From contig NZ_JYLK01000005.1 in the NCBI RefSeq assembly GCF_001439805.1, forward strand, positions 124,001 through 188,000: a stretch of DNA of 64,000 bases. Direction: 5' to 3'. Shown one piece after another: positions 18,344 through 27,416 of the stretch. Each line of letters opens with the position of its first letter. Within the stretch, counting starts at the first letter, position 1. Source of the DNA: Pseudomonas trivialis (lineage in GTDB: Bacteria > Pseudomonadota > Gammaproteobacteria > Pseudomonadales > Pseudomonadaceae). The position numbers were made by a program, and so were the translations under genes. Below the pieces are notes generated by a model. The model worked only from the letters and a program-made list of their open reading frames with translations. It was not told the DNA's origin and ran no database searches.

Positions 18344-19171
18344 ATGGATGCCCAAACCCTTCGCGCCGAAACCTTCCAGGCCCTGCACACCCGTGATCGC
18401 GCGTTCGTGATGCCCAACCCGTGGGACGCGGGCTCCGCCATCATGCTCGCCCATCTCGGCTTTGAAGCCCTGGCCACCACCAGCGCCGGTTACGCCTTCA
18501 GCCTGGGGCGTCCGGATGCCGAAGGGGCGTTGTCCCTGGAGGACACGCTGGTCAACGCCGGCATGATTGCCAAGGCCACGGCATTGCCGGTGGCGGCCGA
18601 CCTGGAAAACGGTTTCAGCGACACGCCTGAGGGCTGTGCCCAGACCATCCTGCGCGCCGCCGCGGTGGGTATTGTGGGGGGCTCCATCGAAGATGCCACG
18701 GGCATTGCCGCCGACCCGATCTACGCCTTCGACCTGTCGGTCGAGCGTGTGGAAGCCGCCGTGGCTGCAGCGCGCAGCCTGCCGTTCGCGTTCATGCTGA
18801 CGGCCCGCGCCGAGAATCTCCTGCACGGTCGGCTGGATTTGCCTGACACCCTGCGCCGGCTGCAGGCCTACGCCGAGGCCGGTGCCGACGTGCTCTACGC
18901 GCCGGGCCTGCGCAGTGCCGACGAGGTGCTGGCGGTGGTCAAGGCCGTCGCCCCCAAACCCGTGAATGTGTTGATGTCCGGTGGCCTCAAACTCAGCGTG
19001 GCGCAGTTGAGCGACATGGGCGTCAAGCGCATCAGCGTGGGGTCGGCCATGGCGCTGGCGGCGTATGGCGAGTTTTATCGGGCGGCGCAGGAGGTGTACG
19101 GGCTGGGTACGTTTACCTTTACCGAACGCTCGATGCCCTACAGCCAGGCCAGCCAATTCTTCAAGGAATAA
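18344..19171 (+). CDS. Isocitrate lyase / PEP mutase superfamily protein
   Basis: A 275-aa member of the ICL/PEPM superfamily, behind an AGGAG site. It has the TIM-barrel pattern of the family: PNPWDAGSAIMLAHLGFEALATTSAGYAF, PVAADLENGFSD (metal-binding aspartate region), GGSIEDATG and MLTARAENLLHG. The KKCGH signature of true isocitrate lyases is absent. Homologues cleave or rearrange C-C or P-C bonds of 2-oxo acids; the substrate cannot be told. It lies in a same-strand run with DUF72 and the extensin-like gene. Confidence 0.87.
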   Translation: MDAQTLRAETFQALHTRDRAFVMPNPWDAGSAIMLAHLGFEALATTSAGYAFSLGRPDAEGALSLEDTLVNAGMIAKATALPVAADLENGFSDTPEGCAQTILRAAAVGIVGGSIEDATGIAADPIYAFDLSVERVEAAVAAARSLPFAFMLTARAENLLHGRLDLPDTLRRLQAYAEAGADVLYAPGLRSADEVLAVVKAVAPKPVNVLMSGGLKLSVAQLSDMGVKRISVGSAMALAAYGEFYRAAQEVYGLGTFTFTERSMPYSQASQFFKE

Positions 19172-19174
19172 GCG

Positions 19175-19873
19175 GTGCGTGGCCTAAACGTCACCGGTCT
19201 GCTGCTGTTGCTCGCGGGCGCCCTCGCACTGGGTGCCTGGCGCGGCTGGCTGCCCTTGCCGAATCAATGGAACCCCTGGGCGCCGCTGGATGTGCGCGAC
19301 ACGCCCAACCTGTTGACGCGTTTCAAGCTGGGGCGTCTACAGGAGGACCCCGCCCTGTGCGACCAAGTGCTGCAGACCTCGGGCTTGCGCGTCAGCCATC
19401 AGGCGGATTCGCCGGCCGATGCTGCGTGCCCGTTGCGCAATGTGTTGCGCGTGCAAGGCGCGCAGGTGACCTTGAGCAGCAGCTTTCTCGCCAGTTGCCC
19501 GCTGGCGGTGGCGTTCGCCCTGTTCGAACGCCACAGCCTGCAACCGGCGGCCCAGGCTGTGTTTGGTCAAGCGGTGACGCGTGTTGACCACCTGGGCAGC
19601 TTCGCCTGTCGCAATGTTTATAACCGCGCCGACGGGCGACTCAGCCAGCATGCGTCGGCCAATGCGGTGGATATCGCCGGCTTTCGCCTGGCGGACGGGC
19701 GCCGCATCAGTGTGCTCAAGGATTGGCCGGGGGAGGGCGACAGTGCGCGATTCCTGCGCCAGGTGCGCGACAGCGCCTGTGATGATTTCAACGTGGTGTT
19801 GAGTCCGGACTACAACGCGGCGCACCGCAATCATTTCCATCTGGACATGGGCCGTTGGTGGGTGTGTCGCTAG
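19175..19873 (+). CDS. Extensin-like C-terminal domain protein
   Basis: A 232-aa protein starting at GTG 19175, three bases after the previous stop, with AAGGA in the preceding gene as its ribosome site. One N-terminal membrane or signal segment (about 6-24) leads to an extensin-like domain (about 45-232), which resembles the DD-peptidase (M15/VanY-like) fold. Likely metal-site residues are in SQHASANAVDIAGF and HRNHFHLDMG. Conserved cysteines may form disulphides. It probably acts in the periplasm on the cell wall; function is inferred. Its 3' end overlaps the opposing 19870 gene by four bases. Confidence 0.82.
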   Translation: MRGLNVTGLLLLLAGALALGAWRGWLPLPNQWNPWAPLDVRDTPNLLTRFKLGRLQEDPALCDQVLQTSGLRVSHQADSPADAACPLRNVLRVQGAQVTLSSSFLASCPLAVAFALFERHSLQPAAQAVFGQAVTRVDHLGSFACRNVYNRADGRLSQHASANAVDIAGFRLADGRRISVLKDWPGEGDSARFLRQVRDSACDDFNVVLSPDYNAAHRNHFHLDMGRWWVCR

Positions 19874-20490
19874 GCGGCCAGGCGCAGGTTGTGTGCCACC
19901 AGCGGGCGCGCCCAGTAAGCGTCGAAGTCCAGGGCCTTTTGCTGCGCCACCAGCGCTTCGCTTGGGTACGGCTCGGCGGGCGCAGGCAGCAGGTCCAGTT
20001 CGAATTCGGCAATCGGCAGGTGCAACGGGCGCGGTTGTGGCGCCGGGCCTGGCGCGGGTGGCTGTTGGCTGGCGGTGAGCACCAGAGGGCGCACCCAGCC
20101 GCTTTCGAAGTTCTGCTGGCGCTGTTGAGCGACAAGTTCTTCTTCGGGGAAGGGGAGGGCCGCCGGTGGCAGCAGGTCGGTCTCGAATTCGGCAATCGGC
20201 AGGAACAGCGGTTCAGGTGGGGCGATCGGGGTGTCGATGACGTCGCATTCACGCTGGGTGAGAATCTGCGACAGCAGGTCGGCGCCGGCACTGGGCTCAA
20301 CCGCCGGGTCCGCCACGGCCGGAGCCTGAGCCGCCTGCGCATCCGCCGTCCCGCCCAACTGCTCGGCCAGCGCGCGGGCGAAGAAGTCCTGCCACACATG
20401 ACTCACCCCGGCCAGCGCTTGAGTATTGCGCAGGCCGTAGTGGTTATGGGTCGGCAGTACACCGATGGTTAGGGGGAGAATGTCTGACAT
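19870..20490 (-). CDS. Hypothetical protein with an internal tandem duplication
   Basis: A 206-aa protein of unknown family. Residues 95-138 and 156-198 are near copies: both begin L(F/H)LPIAEFE(T/L)DLLP, go through (E/S)ELVAQQ- or EALVAQQ-like segments and end in W(V/A)RPLV. A Pro/Ala-rich linker lies between and before them. There is no signal peptide. It starts 96 bases from rsmJ, pointing away from it, and converges with the extensin-like gene. The duplicated module suggests a two-site binding role. Confidence 0.72.
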   Translation of the reverse strand: MSDILPLTIGVLPTHNHYGLRNTQALAGVSHVWQDFFARALAEQLGGTADAQAAQAPAVADPAVEPSAGADLLSQILTQRECDVIDTPIAPPEPLFLPIAEFETDLLPPAALPFPEEELVAQQRQQNFESGWVRPLVLTASQQPPAPGPAPQPRPLHLPIAEFELDLLPAPAEPYPSEALVAQQKALDFDAYWARPLVAHNLRLAA

Positions 20491-20586
20491 TTTTCTCGGT
20501 CGACGCTCAGCTCTGGCAAAATACCTGACTGTTGGTTTTATCGGCCGTTATTGGCCGATCCTTAATATTTTTGAGCGTAGCGATTG

Positions 20587-21369
20587 ATGAGCGAACAACC
20601 AGCGGCCAGCCGCATTCGGGTCGACGCCTTGGCCGAAGGCTTCCAGGCGCGCGCCGAGCAGTGGGCGGCGCTGCTCGGCTTGCCGGTGCAACTCGACGCG
20701 GCGGATTTTTCCCTGCAAGTGGGCGAGCATGGCCTGCAACTGCAACAGCTTGGGCCTGACGCGCCGGGGCCGGTGCGCGTTGACTTTGTCGAAGGCGGCG
20801 CTGCGCACCGGCGGCTATACGGCGGCGGCAGCGGGCAGATGATCGCCAAGGCGGTGGGGATTGCTCAAGGCGTACGGCCACGGGTACTCGATGCCACCGC
20901 AGGCCTGGGCAAGGACGCGTTCGTGCTGGCAAGCCTGGGGTGCGAGATGCGCCTGATCGAGCGCCAGCCGCTGATCGGCGCCTTGCTCGAGGACGGCCTC
21001 GCACGCGGGGCGGATGATGTTGAAGTGGCGCCGATTGTCGCGCGCATGCAGTTGCTCAAAGGCAACGCCATCGACCTGATGCTCAACTGGCAAGGCGAAC
21101 CGCCCCAGGTTATCTACCTGGATCCGATGTTCCCGCACCGTGAGAAAACGGCGCTGGTGAAGAAGGAAATGCGCCTGTTCCGGCCGCTGGTGGGCGATGA
21201 CCCGGACGCCCCGGCCTTGCTCGCGGCCGCCCTCGCCCTGGCCAGCCATCGCGTGGTGGTCAAGCGCCCGCGCAAGGCTCCCTGCATTGACGGGCCCAAG
21301 CCCAGTCATGCGCTGGATGGCAAGTCCAGCCGGTATGACATCTATCCTAAAAAAGCGCTCAAGCCTTAG
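20587..21369 (+). CDS. rsmJ: RsmJ, 16S rRNA m2G1516 methyltransferase
   Basis: RsmJ methylates N2 of G1516 in 16S rRNA. ATG 20587 gives 260 aa; a TTG at 20584 is directly upstream. Family marks are [14 protein letters not shown], the SAM motif [18 protein letters not shown], the acidic ERQP, and the catalytic YLDPMFPHR. The C-terminus ([20 protein letters not shown]) is typical. The last 11 bases overlap the 3' end of the converging TetR gene. Confidence 0.93.
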   Translation: MSEQPAASRIRVDALAEGFQARAEQWAALLGLPVQLDAADFSLQVGEHGLQLQQLGPDAPGPVRVDFVEGGAAHRRLYGGGSGQMIAKAVGIAQGVRPRVLDATAGLGKDAFVLASLGCEMRLIERQPLIGALLEDGLARGADDVEVAPIVARMQLLKGNAIDLMLNWQGEPPQVIYLDPMFPHREKTALVKKEMRLFRPLVGDDPDAPALLAAALALASHRVVVKRPRKAPCIDGPKPSHALDGKSSRYDIYPKKALKP

Positions 21370-22015
21370 GAACACGGGCCTCTGTGCGATAAGCCCGCAT
21401 GAACAACCCCACCACATCCTGCACATGGGCTTCGGCGGCGTCCTCACTCAGCTGCCCGCCGCAGCCATATAGCAGGCGAAAGTTCGCCGTGCCCTTGAGC
21501 AGGCAGAAGAAGTGTTCGGCCGCCGTAAACGGTGTGTCGATGCTCAATGCGCCGCTCTGGTCGATCTTGCCCAGCAGGCGCTCCATGCCTTGCAGCATGC
21601 GCATGGGGCCCGCCTCGAAGAAGATTTGCGAGAGTTTCACGTCCTGATTGCCCGTGGTCATCATCAGGCGATGCAGGTTCACTGACTCTTCGCTGTTGAT
21701 CAACCGATGAAAGCGCCGCGCGATGTTCAGCAGCACTTTTTCCACGGGGACGCCTGTTGGCAGCTCGAAGTACATCACCGGCAACTGTTCCTCGCAGGTG
21801 GCGGCAACAGCGGCAGTGAACAGGGTCTCCTTGTCGGTGAAGTGACTGTACACGGTGAGTTTCGACACACCGGCCTCAAGGGCCACCGCATCCATGCTGG
21901 TGCTGGCGTAACCATTACTCAAAAACAGCACCTTCGCTGCTTCGAGGATTGCCTGGCGTTTTGCCATGTCCTTGGGACGCCCAGGGCTGCTGGTGTTTCC
22001 ACGATTGTAGGACAT
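21359..22015 (-). CDS. TetR-family repressor next to an RND pump (MexL-like)
   Basis: A 218-aa TetR regulator. The HTH is at about residues 20-66 ([47 protein letters not shown]). The C-terminal domain is of the AcrR/AefR type. It is divergent from the mexJK-like operon, the same arrangement as mexL-mexJK in P. aeruginosa, so it most likely represses the pump and itself through the palindromes at 22026-22070. The neighbouring PAO1 paralogue PA3679 is an alternative orthologue, so no symbol is given. Confidence 0.88.
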   Translation of the reverse strand: MSYNRGNTSSPGRPKDMAKRQAILEAAKVLFLSNGYASTSMDAVALEAGVSKLTVYSHFTDKETLFTAAVAATCEEQLPVMYFELPTGVPVEKVLLNIARRFHRLINSEESVNLHRLMMTTGNQDVKLSQIFFEAGPMRMLQGMERLLGKIDQSGALSIDTPFTAAEHFFCLLKGTANFRLLYGCGGQLSEDAAEAHVQDVVGLFMRAYRTEARVPKA

Positions 22016-22025
22016 TTTACCTTTA

Positions 22026-22070
22026 ATACTGGACTGGTGAGTTTGGTATTAATAACATACCGGCCAGTAT
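22026..22070. promoter_or_regulatory. Candidate TetR operator region between regulator and pump
   Basis: ATACTGG (22026) and ATACCGGCCAGTAT (22057-22070) contain three copies of ATAC(C/T)GG, the last two as a back-to-back near-perfect palindrome. GGTAT (22045) and ATACC (22057) give a nested inverted repeat. The site lies in the 92-base divergent gap. Confidence 0.65.
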
Positions 22071-22107
22071 AATTATTCCTCGCTCCATTTGCGAAAGGTC
22101 CTTCAGC

Positions 22108-23208
22108 ATGCGCAGCACTTTCCTGCCCCTTGCGTTGCCTGTCAGTCTGGTCTTCCTGCTGGCCGCCTGTGGCCACGAAGACGCGATCCAAACCAGCGTC
22201 CGCCCGGCCACGGTGGTGCAACCGCAGCCTTCGGCGCAGGCGACGGACAGCTACACCGGTGAGGTGCGTGCCCGCTACGAGCCGGACCTGGCCTTTCGCA
22301 TCGGCGGCAAAGTCAGCGAGCGCCTGGTGGAAGAGGGGGAGCGGGTCCGGGCCAATCAGCCACTGGCCGAGCTTGATCCGCAGGATGTGCGCCTGCAGCT
22401 GGACGCCGCGCGCGCCCAGGTGGCCGCTGCCGAGGCCAACCTGAGCCTGGTGCGCGCCGAGCGGGATCGCTACAAAACGCTGATGGACCGGCAGATGGTC
22501 AGTCGCTCGCAGTACGACAACGCCGAAAACCTCTACCGCGCGGGCGAAGCACGGCTCAGGCAGATCAAGGCTGAGTTCACCGTGGCCGGCAACCAGGCCG
22601 GTTACGCGGTGTTGCGCGCGCCGCAGGATGGCGTGGTGGCCCGGCGTGCGGTGGAAGTCGGCCAGGTGGTGTCCGCCGGGCAGACCGTGTTCACCCTGGC
22701 CACCGATGGCGAGCGGGAAGTGGCGATCAGCCTGCCGGAGCACGGCTTTGCCCGTTTCAAAATCGGTCAGCCGGTGTCGGTGGAGCTGTGGAACCAGCCG
22801 GATCAGCGCTTTACCGGGCATATTCGCGAGCTGTCGCCGGCGGCCGATCCCAAATCACGCACCTTTGCCGCACGCGTTGCGTTCACGGGCGGCAAGGTCC
22901 CCGCCGTGCTGGGCCAAAGCGCACGCGTATTCATACAGGCCGATGGCGTTATTCCGCTGTCGGTGCCGCTGTCTGCCCTCAGTGCGGAGAACGGCGCGTC
23001 CTACGTGTGGCGCGTGCGCCCGGACAGCACGCTGGAGCGCACCCCGGTGCGTGTCGGTGCCTTCGGTGAACACAGCGTGCCGGTGCTGGAAGGTTTGAAC
23101 CCCACGGATTGGGTAATTGCCGCCGGCGTGCATGTGCTCCACGAAGGCCAGCAGGTACGCCCGGTGGATCGCGCCAACCGCGTGGTGAATCTGGCGGCCA
23201 AGGAGTAG
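22108..23208 (+). CDS. mexJ: RND efflux periplasmic adaptor lipoprotein (MexJ-like)
   Basis: A 366-aa membrane-fusion lipoprotein linking an inner-membrane RND pump to an outer-membrane channel. The signal peptide ends in LLAAC (Cys21). The lipoyl/hairpin part (about 50-185) includes the long coiled hairpin (VAAAEANLSLVRAERDRYKTLMDR) and LRAPQDGVVARRAVEVGQVV, followed by beta-barrel and membrane-proximal domains. The pump gene starts four bases after the stop. The symbol is given by position next to a TetR gene and by P. aeruginosa order, so orthology is likely but not proven. Confidence 0.85.
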   Translation: MRSTFLPLALPVSLVFLLAACGHEDAIQTSVRPATVVQPQPSAQATDSYTGEVRARYEPDLAFRIGGKVSERLVEEGERVRANQPLAELDPQDVRLQLDAARAQVAAAEANLSLVRAERDRYKTLMDRQMVSRSQYDNAENLYRAGEARLRQIKAEFTVAGNQAGYAVLRAPQDGVVARRAVEVGQVVSAGQTVFTLATDGEREVAISLPEHGFARFKIGQPVSVELWNQPDQRFTGHIRELSPAADPKSRTFAARVAFTGGKVPAVLGQSARVFIQADGVIPLSVPLSALSAENGASYVWRVRPDSTLERTPVRVGAFGEHSVPVLEGLNPTDWVIAAGVHVLHEGQQVRPVDRANRVVNLAAKE

Positions 23209-23212
23209 TCCC

Positions 23213-26200
23213 ATGGGTTTCAATCTTTCCGCATGGGCGTTGCGTAATCGCCAGATCGTGTTGTTCCTGATGATCCTGCTGGCGGTAGTCGGGACGTTGT
23301 CCTACACCAAGCTGGGGCAAAGCGAGGATCCGCCGTTTACGTTCAAGGCCATGGTGATCAAGACCAACTGGCCAGGCGCCACGGCCGAGGAAGTCTCGCG
23401 CCAGGTCACCGAGCGCATCGAGAAAAAACTCATGGAGACCGGCGATTACGAGCGCATCGTGTCGTTCTCCCGGCCTGGAGAATCCCAGGTCACCTTCATT
23501 GCCCGCGACGCCATGCACTCGGCGCAGATCCCCGAGTTGTGGTACCAGGTGCGCAAGAAGATCAGCGACATCCGCCAGACCTTGCCGCCGGATATCCAGG
23601 GGCCGTTTTTCAATGACGAATTCGGCACCACCTTCGGCAATATCTACGCGCTGACCGGTGACGGCTTCGACTACGCCGTGCTCAAGGACTACGCCGACCG
23701 TATCCAGATCCAACTGCAACGCGTAGCCGATGTGGGCAAGGTCGAGTTGCTCGGCCTGCAGGACGAGAAAATCTGGATCGAACTGTCCAACCTCAAGCTC
23801 GCCACCCTCGGCTTGCCCCTGGCGGCGGTGCAGCAGGCGTTGCAGGAACAGAACGCCGTCTCCACCGCCGGCTTCTTCGAAACCCCGACCGAACGGGTGC
23901 AACTGCGCGTGTCGGGCAACTTCAAAAGCGTGGAGCAGATTCGCGACTTCCCGATTCGCGTGGGCGAGCGAACCCTGCGTATCAGCGATGTGGCCGAGAT
24001 TCAACGTGGCTTCAACGATCCACCTTCACCGCGCATGCGCTTCATGGGCGCCGACGCCATCGGCCTGGCCGTGGCGATGCGCGACGGTGGCGATATCCTG
24101 GTGCTGGGCAAGGCCCTCGAAGGCGAATTCGCACGGCTGCAAAAGAGCCTTCCGGCCGGCATGGAACTGCGCAAAGTGTCGGATCAGCCGGCAGCGGTGA
24201 AAACCAGTGTCGGCGAATTCGTTCAGGTGCTCGCCGAAGCATTGGCCATTGTGCTGCTGGTGAGTTTCTTCTCGCTGGGAATACGCACCGGCATGGTGGT
24301 GGCCCTGGCCATTCCGCTGGTGCTGGCGATGACCTTCGCCAGCATGTATTACCTCGGCATTGGCCTGCACAAGATCTCCCTCGGCGCCCTGGTACTGGCC
24401 CTGGGCTTGCTGGTAGACGACGCCATCATCGCCGTGGAAATGATGGCGATCAAAATGGAGCAGGGCTATGACCGCCTCAAGGCCGCCAGTTTCGCCTGGA
24501 CCAGCACCGCCTTCCCGATGCTCACCGGCACGCTGATCACGGCGGCAGGCTTCCTGCCGATTGCCACCGCGCAATCGAGTACCGGCGAATACACCCGCTC
24601 GATCTTTCAGGTAGTGACCCTTGCGCTGCTCGCTTCATGGGTGGCAGCTGTGGTGTTTGTGCCATTCCTGGGGGAAAAACTCCTGCCGGATCTTGCGAAA
24701 ATTCATGCGGCCAAACACGGGTCCAATGGGCCTGATCCCTACGGCACCCCCTTCTATCAACGTGTCAGACGTGTGGTGGAATGGTGCGTACGCCGACGTA
24801 AAACCGTGATCGTACTGACCCTGTTGCTGTTTATCGGCTCGGTGGTGCTGTTTCGCTTTGTGCCGCAGCAGTTCTTCCCGGCCTCCGGACGTCTGGAGTT
24901 GATGGTCGACCTGAAGCTGGCCGAAGGCGCGTCCCTGAGCAACACCGCCGACCAGGTCAAGCGCCTTGAAGGCTTGCTCAAGGCGCATGTGGGGGTGGAA
25001 AACTATGTGGCCTACGTGGGCACCGGTTCGCCGCGTTTCTACCTGCCCCTGGACCAGCAACTGCCAGCCACCAGCTTTGCGCAGGTGGTGGTGCTGTCCA
25101 ACAGCATCGAGGCGCGCGAACACCTGCGCACCTGGCTGATCGAAACCCTTAACGAACAATTCCCCGACCTGCGTTCCCGCGTCACGCGCCTGGAGAATGG
25201 CCCGCCCGTGGGCTACCCGGTGCAGTTCCGAGTGACCGGTGAGCACATCGACGAAGTGCGCGCCCTTGCGCGCAAAGTGGCGGCCAGGGTTCGCGAAAAC
25301 ACCCACGTGGTCAACGTACACCTGGACTGGGAAGAACCGAGCAAGATCGTCTACCTCAATATCGATCAGGACCGTGCCCGCGCCCTCGGCGTGAGCACCG
25401 CCAACCTGTCGCGATTCCTCCAGCGCTCGTTGACCGGCGCCAGCGTCAGCCAATACCGGGAGGACAACGAGTTGATCGAAATCCTGCTGCGCGGCACCGT
25501 CCAGGAACGTACGCAGTTGTCGCTGCTGCCCAGCCTGGCGGTGCCCACCGACAACGGCAAGAGCGTGGCGCTGTCGCAGATCGCGACCCTTGAATACGGC
25601 TTTGAGGAAGGCATCATCTGGCACCGCAATCGCCTGCCGACGGTGACAGTGCGCGCCGATATCTACGGCAAGGAACAACCAGCGACCCTGGTGCAGCAGA
25701 TCCTGCCGACCCTTGCGCAGGTGCGCGCCGAGTTGCCGGATGGCTATCTGCTCGAGGTGGGCGGTACGGTTGAAGATGCCGCCCGCGGGCAGAACTCGGT
25801 GAAGGCCGGCGTGCCGTTGTTTATCGTGGTGGTGCTGACGTTGCTGATGCTGCAACTGCGCAGCTTTTCGCGCACGGCCATGGTGTTTTTGACCGCGCCG
25901 TTGGGGCTGATCGGCGTGACGCTGTTCCTGCTGGTATTCCGCCAGCCGTTCGGCTTTGTGGCCATGCTCGGCACCATCGCCCTGTCGGGAATGATCATGC
26001 GCAACTCGGTGATTCTGGTGGACCAGATCGAACAGGACATCAAGGCCGGCCTGGCGCCCTGGCAGGCAATCATCGAAGCCACGGTGCGGCGCTTTCGTCC
26101 GATTGTGCTGACGGCGCTGGCGGCAGTGCTGGCGATGATTCCGCTGTCGCGCAGTGTCTTCTTCGGGCCGATGGCGGTCGCGATCATGGGCGGGCTGATT

Positions 26201-26275
26201 GTAGCGACGGCGTTGACGCTGTTGTTCCTGCCGGCCCTGTATGCGGCGTGGTTTCGAGTGAGGAAGGACGCGTAG
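23213..26275 (+). CDS. mexK: RND efflux pump, inner-membrane permease (MexK-like)
   Basis: A 1020-aa proton-driven transporter of the AcrB superfamily, the usual size. It has 12 predicted membrane helices in two halves, each with a large periplasmic loop. TM4 carries the proton-relay pair in LALGLLVDDAIIAVEMM; TM10 has MIMRNSVILVDQIEQ. MexJK in P. aeruginosa exports triclosan and, with OprM, erythromycin; no outer-membrane channel gene is present here either, consistent with borrowing one. There is no terminator: an hrp box begins six bases after the stop. Confidence 0.87.
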   Translation: MGFNLSAWALRNRQIVLFLMILLAVVGTLSYTKLGQSEDPPFTFKAMVIKTNWPGATAEEVSRQVTERIEKKLMETGDYERIVSFSRPGESQVTFIARDAMHSAQIPELWYQVRKKISDIRQTLPPDIQGPFFNDEFGTTFGNIYALTGDGFDYAVLKDYADRIQIQLQRVADVGKVELLGLQDEKIWIELSNLKLATLGLPLAAVQQALQEQNAVSTAGFFETPTERVQLRVSGNFKSVEQIRDFPIRVGERTLRISDVAEIQRGFNDPPSPRMRFMGADAIGLAVAMRDGGDILVLGKALEGEFARLQKSLPAGMELRKVSDQPAAVKTSVGEFVQVLAEALAIVLLVSFFSLGIRTGMVVALAIPLVLAMTFASMYYLGIGLHKISLGALVLALGLLVDDAIIAVEMMAIKMEQGYDRLKAASFAWTSTAFPMLTGTLITAAGFLPIATAQSSTGEYTRSIFQVVTLALLASWVAAVVFVPFLGEKLLPDLAKIHAAKHGSNGPDPYGTPFYQRVRRVVEWCVRRRKTVIVLTLLLFIGSVVLFRFVPQQFFPASGRLELMVDLKLAEGASLSNTADQVKRLEGLLKAHVGVENYVAYVGTGSPRFYLPLDQQLPATSFAQVVVLSNSIEAREHLRTWLIETLNEQFPDLRSRVTRLENGPPVGYPVQFRVTGEHIDEVRALARKVAARVRENTHVVNVHLDWEEPSKIVYLNIDQDRARALGVSTANLSRFLQRSLTGASVSQYREDNELIEILLRGTVQERTQLSLLPSLAVPTDNGKSVALSQIATLEYGFEEGIIWHRNRLPTVTVRADIYGKEQPATLVQQILPTLAQVRAELPDGYLLEVGGTVEDAARGQNSVKAGVPLFIVVVLTLLMLQLRSFSRTAMVFLTAPLGLIGVTLFLLVFRQPFGFVAMLGTIALSGMIMRNSVILVDQIEQDIKAGLAPWQAIIEATVRRFRPIVLTALAAVLAMIPLSRSVFFGPMAVAIMGGLIVATALTLLFLPALYAAWFRVRKDA

Positions 26276-26280
26276 TCCCC

Positions 26281-26308
26281 GGAACCATTTCTTTCTGGAT
26301 ACCACACA
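26281..26308 (+). promoter_or_regulatory. hrp box for the 26393 gene
   Basis: GGAACC (26281-26286), 15 bases, CCACACA (26302-26308): a third perfect GGAACC-N15-CCACNNA match, 84 bases before ATG 26393 and immediately after mexK. Confidence 0.85.
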
Positions 26309-26392
26309 GGGATTACCCGACCGGTAGGTGCCGTCGTACACACAATGCGACGGTTTGGGTTGCGATGTGAATTCAACTAGAAAGGAATGTTT

Positions 26393-26614
26393 ATGATCTT
26401 GCCAATACTGATGATGCTGCCGATGCAGATGATGAATTCGATGTTAGGGGGAAACGGACGAGGCCGGGACCACGACCATCGCCATGACAAGGATAAAGGT
26501 CAAGGCAATGACAAGCTGGATATCAATATCACCGTCAATAACAGCAACGAAAATTCGACGATGTCGTTCTCGCAAAGCACCAGCAACTCGTCGGCAGGTC
26601 GCATCAGTTATTAA
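26393..26614 (+). CDS. Small Met-rich / Asn-Ser-rich protein behind an hrp box
   Basis: A 73-aa protein of three parts: a hydrophobic Met-rich N-terminus (MILPILMMLPMQMMNSML), a hydrophilic His/Asp/Lys-rich middle (about 21-41, GRDHDHRHDKDKG) and an Asn/Ser-rich tail (DINITVNNSNENSTMSF...) ending RISY. ATG 26393 is preferred because AGGA lies six bases upstream; ATG 26387 overlaps that site. There is no Cys or Trp. I do not recognise a family. A perfect hrp box upstream and a strong terminator downstream make it a one-gene unit. The ISY end faintly recalls P. syringae HrpA pilins from memory, too weak to name it. A type III-secreted or envelope peptide is the working inference. Confidence 0.7.
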   Translation: MILPILMMLPMQMMNSMLGGNGRGRDHDHRHDKDKGQGNDKLDINITVNNSNENSTMSFSQSTSNSSAGRISY

Positions 26615-26649
26615 GTGTGCTGACAGGTATGCGCGGCATTCGGTTGAGC

Positions 26650-26683
26650 AAAAAAAGCCCTGACACTGTCAGGGCTTTTTTTT
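26650..26683. terminator. Bidirectional terminator between the 26393 gene and the DUF4197 gene
   Basis: GCCCTGACA and TGTCAGGGC form a perfect 9-bp stem with a single-base loop, flanked by seven A on the left and eight T on the right. Confidence 0.92.
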
Positions 26684-26698
26684 ATGCGTCAGTCAGGC

Positions 26699-27388
26699 TC
26701 AGAGCGCACCAAAGACTTTCCTGGCCAGGCTTGTCGCCGCCGCTGCCGGATTCTTGCGAATGGTTTCTTCCTGCTGCGCAATCATCTTGAACAAGCCGTC
26801 CAGCGCCTGTTCGGTCACGTAGCTTTCGACATTCGCGCTCTTGGCATCCACCGCGCCAAAAGCCGCCGCCTTGCCGGCCAGCGAGTTGTACTGCTGGGCC
26901 ACGCCGACCTTGTCGGTCGCTGCCTTGACGATTGGCAGGAACCTGGCGCGGATCTGCTCGCGGCTGCTCTTGTTCAGGTACTGCGTGGCCGAGTCCTGAC
27001 CGCCGCTGAGAATGCCCTTGGCGTCGGTCACGCTCATGTTTTTCACGGCGTTGACCAGGATCGGCTGAGCCTGGGTCACGGCGGTTTCGGCGGCTTTGTT
27101 CATGCTGGTTTCCAGCTGTGTGACCTGTTCACCCAGGCCGAACATCTTGAGCTTGTCGGCGACTTTGCCGAGCTTGCCCGGCAGGCCGATTTTTACCTCA
27201 GGGTTGTTGCTGAAACCGCCGGGGGTACCCAGTTGTTTCACGGCAATCTGCGCGCCCTGGGTCAGCGCATCCTTGAGGCCGCCACTGGCGTCGCCCTGGG
27301 ACAGGCTGCCAAGGTCCAGGGCCATGGCGTTGGCACCGAGCAGCAGGCCGGCACACAGGGCAGTCAGGCGAAGCGTGTTACGGAGCAT
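26699..27388 (-). CDS. DUF4197 periplasmic protein
   Basis: A 229-aa protein. ATG 27388, behind AGGAAG, starts a clear signal peptide MLRNTLRLTALCAGLLLGANAMA cut before LDLGSL; the in-frame extension to 27475 would bury it. The mature protein is helical with conserved IGLPGKLGKVADKLKMFGLG, the DUF4197 pattern. It is probably a soluble periplasmic protein; function is unknown. It follows plsB on the same strand with a 28-base gap and may be co-transcribed. Confidence 0.85.
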   Translation of the reverse strand: MLRNTLRLTALCAGLLLGANAMALDLGSLSQGDASGGLKDALTQGAQIAVKQLGTPGGFSNNPEVKIGLPGKLGKVADKLKMFGLGEQVTQLETSMNKAAETAVTQAQPILVNAVKNMSVTDAKGILSGGQDSATQYLNKSSREQIRARFLPIVKAATDKVGVAQQYNSLAGKAAAFGAVDAKSANVESYVTEQALDGLFKMIAQQEETIRKNPAAAATSLARKVFGAL

Positions 27389-27416
27389 GAAGGGCTTCCT
27401 TATGTTCAGAGGTTGA

